A DNA stretch of 64,000 bases from contig NZ_JAHZIJ010000014.1 of the NCBI RefSeq assembly GCF_019443105.1, positions 1 to 64,000 of the forward strand, in the 5' to 3' direction. How positions within the stretch are numbered: the stretch's first letter is position 1; the number at the start of each line of letters is the position of its first letter. This DNA is from Paenibacillus oenotherae. Its GTDB lineage: Bacteria > Bacillota > Bacilli > Paenibacillales > Paenibacillaceae. Below are positions 9,382 to 16,520 of this stretch, piece after piece. Under the pieces are notes generated by a model. It ran no database searches. It worked only from the letters and a program-made list of their open reading frames with translations, and was not told the origin of the DNA. The translations under genes and the position numbers were made by a program.

Positions 9382-10302
9382 TTACCGGTATCCGGAAGCA
9401 TCCGCTGGCTTGCCTGCATCCTGCACCTCGACGATGTAACGCCAGGCATCGGGACTTGATCCGTCGAGATCAGTAACCCCATATACTTTCGCAAGCTCGC
9501 CGCTTGAAGTGGATTGTCCGTTCCAGCGTGCGGCTTGCGGATCCTCCGCCAGAGCGGCAATGCCGCGGCCGATAAAACGCGGTGTCTCCGAGATGACGAA
9601 ATGCGGTTCTCTTGTCAGAGCATCCCGCCAATTCTCTTCGGTCACGCCGAACATCTCCAGCATAATTTCGGAACGAAGCCAGCCCGGCGTAACCGCCAGC
9701 GCCGTACACTGATAAGGAGCCAGTTCATGCGCCAATGATTTTGCCATTCGGATAACGGATGTTTTGGCCAGATCGTAGAACAGCGACAAACGATAATTGG
9801 CATCATTATAGGCGGCCGTTCCATCCGTAATCTCCACAACCAGTCCGTTCAGCTCTCGGATCAGCAGGGGGAGCGCATAATGGCTTGTAATAATATGAGT
9901 ATCAATAGCCAGCTGCAGCATGCGCATGCCGCCTTCCAATGAATGCTTCCATACAGGTATGTTCCATTCCACCATATATTCGCCGCCCCAAATATCGTTG
10001 ACCAAAATATCAAGCCGTCCTTGCTCGCGCTCGATACGCGCGATCAAGTCCTGAACCTGAAGCGGATCTAGATGATCGACCTGCACTGCGATTCCGGTAC
10101 CGCCTGCCTGATTGATCAGTTCGGCGGTTTCCTCAATGGTTTCAGGCCGGTTGTACTCGGAGCGTCCCGCGCGTGTTGTGCGTCCGGTCACATAGACGGT
10201 TGCTCCGGCAGCGCCCAGTTCAATTGCAATGCCTCGTCCTGCGCCGCGTGTTCCTCCAGCGATCAAAGCAACTTTTCCTGATAATTGTTTCATTTCTGCC
10301 AT
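9382..10302 (-). CDS. SDR family oxidoreductase
   Basis: 306 residues, a cytosolic NAD(P)-dependent short-chain dehydrogenase. The N-terminal Rossmann motif reads AGGTRGAGRG (family TGxxxGxG) and the active-site YxxxK appears as YDLAK. The usual catalytic Ser 13 residues before that Tyr is not there: the region reads ITDGTAAYNDANY, with Ala or Thr at the place. The frame stays open further upstream, but the ATG at 10302 has AGGAG 5-9 nt before it and begins right before the Rossmann fold, so I start there. Substrate unknown. It is monocistronic, with its 3' end facing the lyase gene. Confidence 0.85.
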   Translation of the reverse strand: MAEMKQLSGKVALIAGGTRGAGRGIAIELGAAGATVYVTGRTTRAGRSEYNRPETIEETAELINQAGGTGIAVQVDHLDPLQVQDLIARIEREQGRLDILVNDIWGGEYMVEWNIPVWKHSLEGGMRMLQLAIDTHIITSHYALPLLIRELNGLVVEITDGTAAYNDANYRLSLFYDLAKTSVIRMAKSLAHELAPYQCTALAVTPGWLRSEIMLEMFGVTEENWRDALTREPHFVISETPRFIGRGIAALAEDPQAARWNGQSTSSGELAKVYGVTDLDGSSPDAWRYIVEVQDAGKPADASGYR

Positions 10303-10433
10303 ACTCCTCTCTCCGTTTCCTTCATCGTTATTATAGAATCTAATTACGACAAATACTGTCATATATGTAGAATTACAAAGTACGCGCACTTGCGGCTTCA
10401 CAACTCCGGTGCGGATACTGTTATTTTGACATG

Positions 10434-10480
10434 AAAAAACTCCCCTTACAGCAGCAGGTTGTGTCTACTGAATGGGGAGT
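10434..10480 (-). terminator. Terminator of the NlpC/P60 gene
   Basis: On the minus strand the stem ACTCCCC / GGGGAGT is followed by TTTTTT, just downstream of the hydrolase stop codon. Confidence 0.8.
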
Positions 10481-10484
10481 ACAT

Positions 10485-11048
10485 TTATAGTTGTACAGTG
10501 CCTCCGAAAAGGAAACGGTATTCCCAGTGCTTATTTGCGATTGTGTCTATTCGTACGCCGCCGCTTTCCTTGGAGAAGGTATGAAGCATGCGTCCGTTGC
10601 CAAGGTAGATGGCGACGTGCGTAACCGATTGGCGTGATTTCGGATATTTAGTATAATCAGCTTTATCAAGACCATGATAATCCATGAAGAACATCAGATC
10701 ACCGCGCTTCAGGTTGCGCCAGGAGCTTCTTTCCTCTGAATGCTCTTTAATGTATCTTGCTTGTGTTGCTGATGTTGAAGGCAGGGTGATTCCGACACCC
10801 TTCTTGAAGATGTAATGAATGAAATCTGAGCAGTCAAATGTTCTGGTCGTATTCCGGTTTGAACCGAATTCGTAAGGTGTTCCCATATAGCCTGTACCGA
10901 TCGCAATGATTTCATTCACGTTGGATGAGGATAATGCCGCTACATTTTGTGCTGATGCAGGCTGCGGTAGGAGCGAGAACATTATTGCTGACACGATAAC
11001 GGTTATCCCGATAGCTTTTCTGCTGCTGCGCAAGTATTGAATACGCAT
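10485..11048 (-). CDS. Secreted NlpC/P60 cell-wall hydrolase
   Basis: 187 residues. A signal peptide (about 1-35, ending PASAQ) leads into one NlpC/P60 domain, a papain-like peptidase that cuts gamma-D-Glu-diaminopimelate or nearby bonds of peptidoglycan. The catalytic Cys is in TFDCSDF, the His in VTHVAIYLG, and a third polar residue probably in MLHTFS. There is no SH3, LysM or SLH domain, so it is the bare catalytic unit. The start ATG at 11048 has a strong AGGAGGT. The 5' leader can fold into several hairpins (listed separately), hinting at RNA-level control. It is divergent from the envelope-stress cluster. Confidence 0.88.
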   Translation of the reverse strand: MRIQYLRSSRKAIGITVIVSAIMFSLLPQPASAQNVAALSSSNVNEIIAIGTGYMGTPYEFGSNRNTTRTFDCSDFIHYIFKKGVGITLPSTSATQARYIKEHSEERSSWRNLKRGDLMFFMDYHGLDKADYTKYPKSRQSVTHVAIYLGNGRMLHTFSKESGGVRIDTIANKHWEYRFLFGGTVQL

Positions 11049-11059
11049 ACACCTCCTGT

Positions 11060-11215
11060 ACAGGAATACTGTACCACACCCGGCTAACGGCTGTTTACCT
11101 GTAAATGTTGCCACGTTCAGTCTGCGGGTGGGTTGCTTCCCCGACCGAGGTCTAGGAACAAAAACCGCCGCGGGTCCGTTTTGAATAACCGGGGAATGAC
11201 CTACAATGATAACAG
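11060..11215 (-). promoter_or_regulatory. Structured 5' leader of the NlpC/P60 gene (possible riboswitch)
   Basis: Read on the minus strand, the leader contains CGGGGAAGCAACCC, a stem CACCCG / CGGGTG enclosing further hairpins (TTTAC/GTAAA), and a perfect GTACAG / CTGTAC hairpin right before the AGGAGG site. Wall hydrolases of this family in Paenibacillus and Bacillus are often controlled by ydaO/yuaA (cyclic-di-AMP) riboswitches. The match to that consensus is only partial (no clear GGGGUGAA), so this is a tentative call. Confidence 0.3.
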
Positions 11216-11294
11216 AAGCAAGCGATGAATACTTCAAGCGCAGCGAAGTAATGTGGAGCATGGAAATCAAATATGAAAGGCGGTGACATACACA

Positions 11295-11585
11295 ATGAAT
11301 AATAAATCAGCGCTAGGTGCTTTGCTCGTAATTTTGGGTGGCTTGGTGGTACTCAATTTCATCGGAATTAACTTGGGTTGGATCATCGGCATGTTGATGC
11401 CATTCATTCTAATCGGTCTTGGGGTTCTTGGTCTGAAGAACGATAAGAAGATTATCGGTAGCATCCTGATTGTAGTAGGAGCGTTAATGCTGCTTGGTAA
11501 ATTGGGCGGAATCATCACTCTGCTGTTGGCAATTGGTTTGATCGTCTGGGGCGTATCGGTATTCAAAGGCGCAAGACGCGCCTAA
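11295..11585 (+). CDS. LiaF/LiaI-like small membrane protein
   Basis: 96 residues, nearly all hydrophobic, with about four membrane segments and short Gly-rich turns. It resembles the N-terminal membrane part of LiaF-type envelope-stress proteins. The ATG at 11295 is preferred to the upstream GTG at 11283 because AAAGGCGGTGA lies 8-9 nt before it. It is the first gene of a cluster with PspA, PspC, PspA and a LiaS/LiaR-like pair, so it probably senses or transmits envelope stress at the membrane. It lacks the soluble C-terminal half of true LiaF. Confidence 0.65.
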   Translation: MNNKSALGALLVILGGLVVLNFIGINLGWIIGMLMPFILIGLGVLGLKNDKKIIGSILIVVGALMLLGKLGGIITLLLAIGLIVWGVSVFKGARRA

Positions 11586-11641
11586 TCATACTTATAAACA
11601 TAGAAGTTGGACATTAAGCATTTGGAAAAGGAGGTTTCCCA

Positions 11642-12340
11642 ATGAGTATTATAAGGCGAGTGCGTGACATTACAGTCGCTACACTCAACGAACGGTTGGA
11701 AAAGGCAGAAGATCCCGTTAAACTCATTGATCAGTTCCTCTGGTCAACGCGAGAGGAAATCATACAAGCAGAACGGTTGTATCAACAATATTCCGGTCAC
11801 GGCAACCACCTGAAGGCACAATGGCTTCAAGCGGAGCAGCTCAAGGATAAACGGGAGCAGCAGGCTATGACGGCGCTTAAAGCCGGTGAGGAGCATGTGG
11901 CGAGAATCGCGCTTCATGATAAGGCCTCCAGCGAAGAGCGTGCTCATAATTATCGTGAACTGTATGAACAAACTCAAAGCAATATTCAAGATCTGGAGCA
12001 ACAGCTTCGTGAGCTGCGGAGCGAATATCAAGCAGTGTACGATAAACGGGAATATTATGCGGCACGTATGGAATCGCTTCGTCTGCAGCAAAGAATGAAT
12101 TCCCGTTATGCAGGAAATGGTGTTAACGGCTCGCAGCTGGGACAGCAGCCGGAAGGGATTTTCCGCAGGCTGGAGGATCGCATTAGCGATATGGAGCTGG
12201 AAGCACGGAGCTTGCGCGACTTGCGCAAGCAAGGACAAGAGTTTCTTATCGATGCAGGCACAGCGATCCAATCCGTCATTGAGAACGAATTGGAGCAGCT
12301 GAAGCGTAAATTGCAGCAGGAAGGATGGAAATCGTCATGA
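11642..12340 (+). CDS. PspA/IM30 family protein (first copy)
   Basis: 232 residues, almost wholly alpha-helical coiled coil, as in PspA/LiaH/Vipp1 (usually 220-230). These ESCRT-III-like proteins assemble on damaged membrane and limit proton leakage. The start MSIIRRVRDITVATLNERLEKAEDP matches the family N-terminus, with the conserved EDP and an amphipathic first helix. RBS GGAGGT lies 7 nt upstream. The stop overlaps the start of the PspC gene (ATGA), implying translational coupling. It differs clearly from the second copy at 12809. Confidence 0.88.
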   Translation: MSIIRRVRDITVATLNERLEKAEDPVKLIDQFLWSTREEIIQAERLYQQYSGHGNHLKAQWLQAEQLKDKREQQAMTALKAGEEHVARIALHDKASSEERAHNYRELYEQTQSNIQDLEQQLRELRSEYQAVYDKREYYAARMESLRLQQRMNSRYAGNGVNGSQLGQQPEGIFRRLEDRISDMELEARSLRDLRKQGQEFLIDAGTAIQSVIENELEQLKRKLQQEGWKSS

Positions 12341-12807
12341 AGAAACTGTACCGGTCGCGTCGTGATAAAAAGCTAACAGGATTATGCGGCGGAGTCGCAG
12401 AAATGCTGAATGTTGATGCGACTTTACTGCGGATTCTTCTGATCGTCCTGACGGTGTTCACAAGTGGTGCCATGATTCTGGTCTATATTCTTGCTGCACT
12501 TGTCGTACCTAAGGAGCCTACTCTTGATAACGGCTATGGACCTTACGGATACGGACCTGGCAGCTTCAACGGGGGCTGGAACAATAATGGAGGCTACGGA
12601 ACACCTCCTAATCCAAGACAAGGCTTCGGGGGTTCATATCCAACCCCGCCTAGTCCTCATCAGCCATTAGCTCCGAACAACTGGCAGCAGAATCAACCTG
12701 CCTCTAATCTGGATACGATGATGGAAGATCTGGAGAAGAAAGCATTGCGTAAAGAAATAGAAGAGCTCCGCACAAAATTAGCCAAACATGAGAAGGGAGA
12801 GTTTTAA
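12337..12807 (+). CDS. PspC domain membrane protein
   Basis: 156 residues. The N-terminal PspC domain (1-65) has the signature [14 protein letters not shown] followed by a hydrophobic helix. A Gly/Pro/Asn-rich linker (70-125) and a C-terminal helix likely to form a coiled coil (128-156) follow. PspC proteins bind PspA or sense membrane stress; this tail could contact the neighbouring PspA proteins. The ATG at 12337 is chosen over the one at 12325 because it overlaps the upstream stop and has AGGAAGGA at proper spacing. Confidence 0.85.
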   Translation: MKKLYRSRRDKKLTGLCGGVAEMLNVDATLLRILLIVLTVFTSGAMILVYILAALVVPKEPTLDNGYGPYGYGPGSFNGGWNNNGGYGTPPNPRQGFGGSYPTPPSPHQPLAPNNWQQNQPASNLDTMMEDLEKKALRKEIEELRTKLAKHEKGEF

Positions 12808-12808
12808 A

Positions 12809-13522
12809 ATGAGTATTTTTAAACGACTGAAAGATATGACGAAGGCATCTTTGCATGAGATGCTAGATAAAATGGAAGATCCGGTAGTCATGTTGAACCA
12901 ATATCTGCGCGATATGGAGGCTGAAATCCATCAAGCGGAATTAACGGTAGCCAAGCAAATGGCAAGCGAGCGCCGTATGAAGCAGCGTCTTGAAGAAGCC
13001 GTTCGCAGTGGTGCAGATCGCGAAGCAAAGGCAGAAACAGCAATCCGCGCAGGTCAAGAGGATCTTGCACGCAAGCTGCTGGAAGAGAAAATTTTCTTCG
13101 ACCAAAAAACGGCGGAATACACGGATATGCATGCCGGAGCAGCTGTCCAGGTTGAAGAGCTGATGCAGCAGCTTCACGGTATGAAGGATGAGTTCTACCA
13201 ATTGCGCAACAAGCGCAATGAACTGGCAGCACGCGCCCAAATGGCCAAAGCGAAAAAGCAAATGGCTCAAGTTACGACGGTTCATTCCATTGAAAGCGGC
13301 AATGCATCGCGCGGCTTCAATCGTATGGAAGAGAAAATTATGCAGATGGAAGCGGAAGCCGAAGTCATGCGCGTTCCTTTCTCCTCCTACAACGGCAATG
13401 GCGCAATCTCAGCTAACTTGGTTGATCCTTCGAAACAATTGAAGGTCGAGGAGCAGCTGCAAGCATTGAAGAACAAGCTGAATCCACCGGTAAGCGCACC
13501 GCTTGCCAAATCAGCTGAGTAA
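12809..13522 (+). CDS. PspA/IM30 family protein (second copy)
   Basis: 237 residues and helical throughout. The N-terminus [25 protein letters not shown] carries the conserved EDP motif. It is closer to canonical LiaH/PspA than the first copy, with the typical [13 protein letters not shown] segment in the central coiled coil. The ATG at 12809 has AAGGGAGAG before it; an upstream ATG at 12788 lies in the end of the PspC gene and lacks an RBS. The likely role is membrane protection, perhaps as mixed oligomers with the first copy. Confidence 0.9.
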   Translation: MSIFKRLKDMTKASLHEMLDKMEDPVVMLNQYLRDMEAEIHQAELTVAKQMASERRMKQRLEEAVRSGADREAKAETAIRAGQEDLARKLLEEKIFFDQKTAEYTDMHAGAAVQVEELMQQLHGMKDEFYQLRNKRNELAARAQMAKAKKQMAQVTTVHSIESGNASRGFNRMEEKIMQMEAEAEVMRVPFSSYNGNGAISANLVDPSKQLKVEEQLQALKNKLNPPVSAPLAKSAE

Positions 13523-13581
13523 TCGGTTAACAATGCTAATCTAGAGATCAATATAGACAAAGGGTATGGAGTCGGATAAGC

Positions 13582-13626
13582 CAAAGGCGGTAGTGCTTGC
13601 AAAAGCGACCGCCTCAGGCTTTTTCT
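13582..13626 (+). terminator. Terminator-like hairpin before the kinase gene
   Basis: A stem GGCGGT..(GCTTGCAAAAGC)..ACCGCC with flanking GCC/GGC is followed by TTTTTC. It separates the LiaF-PspA-PspC-PspA genes from the two-component genes, so partial read-through or separate promoters are likely. Confidence 0.6.
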
Positions 13627-13669
13627 CCATGAAATTTACTTATGGCTACATAGAGAGGGGCGTACAACG

Positions 13670-14806
13670 ATGGCTGACGGCTTGCCTACGGATCAATCTG
13701 CTGGGAATCGGCCGGATCCGCAAAAAGAAGCCTCCTCGCGTGCACCGCTGCAGAGCTATCCGAGCGGACAAGGAGGTCCAGCAGCCCCAAACGCTGGGGT
13801 AAAGCGGCGAAATGCGGCAGAGACGGTTCTGTGGCTGCTCGTCATACTTGGTCTGCTGGTGCTTGTACTGCAGGGAACTGGCTATGTGAAGCTGTTCGCG
13901 CTGCAGAGCAAAGCAGCGGCAATTGGCTTGACGGTAATAGCGGTTTCGCTTGCAGCGGCTACTGCATACAGTTATTTGCAGGGAATGAAGCTGAAAGCAG
14001 CCATCAAGCGTCTGACTGAGCAGCAGCGGCGGAATAAGCAGCGTGTCACGCTTCCATCCGGTGAGAGCGGGCGGCAGGCCTCGGCTGACGGTGAAGAGAA
14101 CGATGTATGGACGGAGAAGGTGAGATTCTCCGCCGTCATTGAAGAGCGTCAAAGGCTTGCAAGAGAGCTCCACGATGCGGTCAGCCAGCAGTTGTTCGCA
14201 ATCTCAATGACGGCCACGGCCGTTAGCCGTACGCTTGAGAAGGATTGGGAACGAGCGAAGCGGCAGGTGCAGTTGATTGAGGAAATGGCGTCTGTAGCCC
14301 AATCGGAAATGCGCGCTCTGCTGCTGCATCTGCGCCCTGTCCATCTGGACGGGAAGAATTTGGGACAGGCGCTGCAAAGCTTGGTTGAAGAGCTTAAACA
14401 GAAGGTTCCAATGAGCATTATGCTGGATGTTGATGCTCATATTAAGCTGGATCCAGAGGCGGAGGATCATTTGTTCCGTATTGCTCAAGAGGCGCTGTCC
14501 AACACACTCCGGCATTCCAAGGCCGGGCAGATGGACATTCATTTGAAGCGGGTGGGCCAACATGCGCGTCTGCTGTTCCAGGATAACGGTGTTGGCTTCG
14601 ATCTGGAAGCGAAGAAGCAGACATCTTACGGCCTGCTGACTATGGAGGAACGAGTGAACGTTCTGGGCGGCTCTTTGCAGCTTACTACTTCAGTGGGTCA
14701 AGGTGTAATTATTGATATATGGGTTCCACTGGGCAGTCACGAGGGGAGGGATATCGGACAGGATGGAGGCGATACAACGCATGGAATCAGTCGATCAGCC
14801 TATTAA
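13670..14806 (+). CDS. LiaS/VraS-like sensor histidine kinase
   Basis: 378 residues. Variable N-terminus, two membrane helices at about 50-72 and 82-103 with almost no outside loop, then HisKA_3 with the phospho-acceptor His168 in RLARELHDAVSQQ, and a HATPase domain with N- and G-boxes (QEALSNTLRHS, DNGVGFD). This is the intramembrane-sensing kinase architecture of LiaS/VraS, which detects cell-wall-active agents together with LiaF. RBS GAGAGGGG. It overlaps the regulator gene by 26 nt. The PspA/PspC genes upstream are the likely target. Confidence 0.87.
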   Translation: MADGLPTDQSAGNRPDPQKEASSRAPLQSYPSGQGGPAAPNAGVKRRNAAETVLWLLVILGLLVLVLQGTGYVKLFALQSKAAAIGLTVIAVSLAAATAYSYLQGMKLKAAIKRLTEQQRRNKQRVTLPSGESGRQASADGEENDVWTEKVRFSAVIEERQRLARELHDAVSQQLFAISMTATAVSRTLEKDWERAKRQVQLIEEMASVAQSEMRALLLHLRPVHLDGKNLGQALQSLVEELKQKVPMSIMLDVDAHIKLDPEAEDHLFRIAQEALSNTLRHSKAGQMDIHLKRVGQHARLLFQDNGVGFDLEAKKQTSYGLLTMEERVNVLGGSLQLTTSVGQGVIIDIWVPLGSHEGRDIGQDGGDTTHGISRSAY

Positions 14807-15440
14807 GGTTCTGCTTGTAGATGATCATGAGATGGTACGGATCGGATTGGCCGCTGTATTGAACACGGAGGACGGCATTGAAGTTGTCGGTGAAGCAAGC
14901 AATGGCATGGAGGGCATTCGTCTGGCTCAGGCCTACAGGCCGGATGTCGTTCTGATGGATTTGGTTATGGAGGGCATGGACGGTGTTGAGACGACCGGCA
15001 AACTGCTTGAGCTGTATCCCGATTGTAAAGTAATTGTGCTGACCAGTTATTTGGACGATAGCAAGATGTATCCTGTTATTGAAGCAGGAGCTTTCAGCTA
15101 CTTGCTGAAGACTTCACGCGCAAACGAGATTGCCGATGCCATTCGGGCAGCATCACGCGGTCAATCTGTACTGGAGTCGCAAGTCGCAGCCAAGATGATG
15201 AACCGTTTCAGACAGCCGAAGGCCGAGGTGGCTGCGCCCCCGCATGAGCAGCTGACGGAGCGGGAGATGGATGTTTTGCTTGGAGTGTCACGGGGGATGT
15301 CCAATCAGGAGATTGCAGATGAGCTGTTCATCGGCATTAAGACAGTGAAATTCCATGTGACGAATATTTTTGCCAAGCTGGGTGTTGATGATCGGACGCA
15401 GGCTGCTATATATGCGCATAAGCATGGGCTGGCTGAATAA
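14781..15440 (+). CDS. LiaR/VraR-like response regulator (NarL family)
   Basis: 219 residues. The receiver domain (about 8-125) has the acidic pair in LLVDDHEMVR, the phospho-acceptor Asp in VVLMDLVMEG, and a conserved Lys in YLLKTS. A LuxR-type HTH follows (155-215: LTEREMDVLLGVSRGMSNQE). The frame is open further upstream, but the ATG at 14781 has GGAGG 11 nt before it and starts at the family N-terminus. It is translationally coupled to the kinase and is the probable transcriptional activator of the envelope-stress genes. Confidence 0.88.
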   Translation: MESVDQPIKVLLVDDHEMVRIGLAAVLNTEDGIEVVGEASNGMEGIRLAQAYRPDVVLMDLVMEGMDGVETTGKLLELYPDCKVIVLTSYLDDSKMYPVIEAGAFSYLLKTSRANEIADAIRAASRGQSVLESQVAAKMMNRFRQPKAEVAAPPHEQLTEREMDVLLGVSRGMSNQEIADELFIGIKTVKFHVTNIFAKLGVDDRTQAAIYAHKHGLAE

Positions 15441-15460
15441 ACGGGCATGAGCTTAAAGTT

Positions 15461-15494
15461 AAAGCCGTCTTCGCAATGATGCGAAGACGGCTTT
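15461..15494. terminator. Hairpin between convergent regulator and mobB
   Basis: A perfect 14-bp stem (AAAGCCGTCTTCGC / GCGAAGACGGCTTT) has a 6-nt loop. The U-run is short on each side, but its place between convergent genes suggests a shared terminator. Confidence 0.65.
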
Positions 15495-15556
15495 CGTGTA
15501 TGTATAGAGGTGTTTTTGCAGCGATGAACCAGGTGGAATTAATGCTGCAAGTGATG

Positions 15557-16102
15557 TTAGGGCTGAAGGCTAGTTTCTATATTAGCAAGCAGAAACTGAT
15601 AGATGCTGTCGGGATTGTGGAGATCGAGCGTCTTGAAGCTGCTGGAAGCTGGGTGGCTATGTATAGCTTGAGCAATCTGTGGGGACCAGACGACAGCGGC
15701 AACAACTCGGGCAAGATCTTGCAAAAGCGAGATATCCTCTATTGTGCGGATCAGGACAAGCTTAGGATAAGGCTCCTGCTTGAATCCCTCAACCAGGACA
15801 AGATCGACATCCTTCATATGCATCAGCAAGCTGTCCAGCGTCTCTGGTCTGCTCATCAGCACTGCACTTCGGGTTGACGAGCTAATGGCTGTAATATCAG
15901 CGCCGGATTGCTGATGCTTCCACGTATCTGTGCCGGGTGTGTCTATTGCAAAGTCGTGCGCGTCATGTTTGGCCGTACCGATGGTATAACCATCCCGCTT
16001 GAAGCGGCGTATCAGCTCTGTGACGAGTGTTGTTTTACCGCTGTTCTTGTAGCCAACGATCTGGACTACAATTGGCCTGGCTTGCTGATTCCTGCTGTAC
16101 AA
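15557..16102 (-). CDS. mobB: MobB, molybdopterin-guanine dinucleotide accessory GTPase
   Basis: 181 residues. P-loop GYKNSGKTTL at about 18-27, followed by the MobB-typical GTAKHDAHDF and DTPGTDTWKHQQSGA. MobB binds GTP and helps MobA attach GMP to molybdopterin for molybdoenzymes. The start is a TTG at 16102 with GGAGGGAG 10 nt upstream. It is divergent from moeA, so the two molybdenum-cofactor genes share a regulatory region, which carries a 45-bp tandem repeat. Confidence 0.88.
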   Translation of the reverse strand: MYSRNQQARPIVVQIVGYKNSGKTTLVTELIRRFKRDGYTIGTAKHDAHDFAIDTPGTDTWKHQQSGADITAISSSTRSAVLMSRPETLDSLLMHMKDVDLVLVEGFKQEPYPKLVLIRTIEDISLLQDLARVVAAVVWSPQIAQAIHSHPASSSFKTLDLHNPDSIYQFLLANIETSLQP

Positions 16103-16186
16103 GTTCGAGTCACTCCCTCCACTGCGGACTTACTCGTTGATTGTAGCACAAACGATAGGGGTGACAATAGGAACAAGTTCACCGGT

Positions 16187-16370
16187 TGAATGATGGAGCA
16201 AGTGTGAGTGAATGATCAATGGAATGACGTATGAATGATGGAGTAAGTGTGAGTGAATGATCAATGGAATGAGGTATGAATGATGGAGTAAGTGTGAGTG
16301 AATGATCAATGGAATGAGGCATGAATGATGGAGTAAGTGTGAGTGAATGATCAGAATGATGGAGTAAGTG
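16187..16370. repeat. 45-bp tandem repeat between mobB and moeA
   Basis: Three full 45-bp units at 16187-16231, 16232-16276 and 16277-16321 differ at only a few positions. A fourth, truncated unit runs to about 16352 and another partial copy to about 16370. Each unit begins TGAATGATGGAGTAAGTG. The array is AT-rich and lies in the shared upstream region of two divergent genes. Because 45 is a multiple of 3, frames stay open through it, but I see no RBS or gene there. Confidence 0.93.
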
Positions 16371-16520
16371 AAATGACGGAGGAAACAGAAGGCCGAAGTG
16401 CTGGTGTGGAGCGGGAGGATGACTTTTGGTACAATGAGAGGGAAGGTGTTCACGGAAGATAGCATTCTGAGGCGCAAATGATACGTTGCGATAACGATAA
16501 TAGCCAGTAGGAGGTCTATT

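Noticed and set aside
15476-15877. 133-codon plus-strand frame opposite mobB
   Set aside because: It starts inside the convergent terminator and is antisense of mobB.
16187-16370. CRISPR array at the 45-bp repeats
   Set aside because: The units are directly adjacent with no unique spacers between them, so it is a plain tandem repeat.
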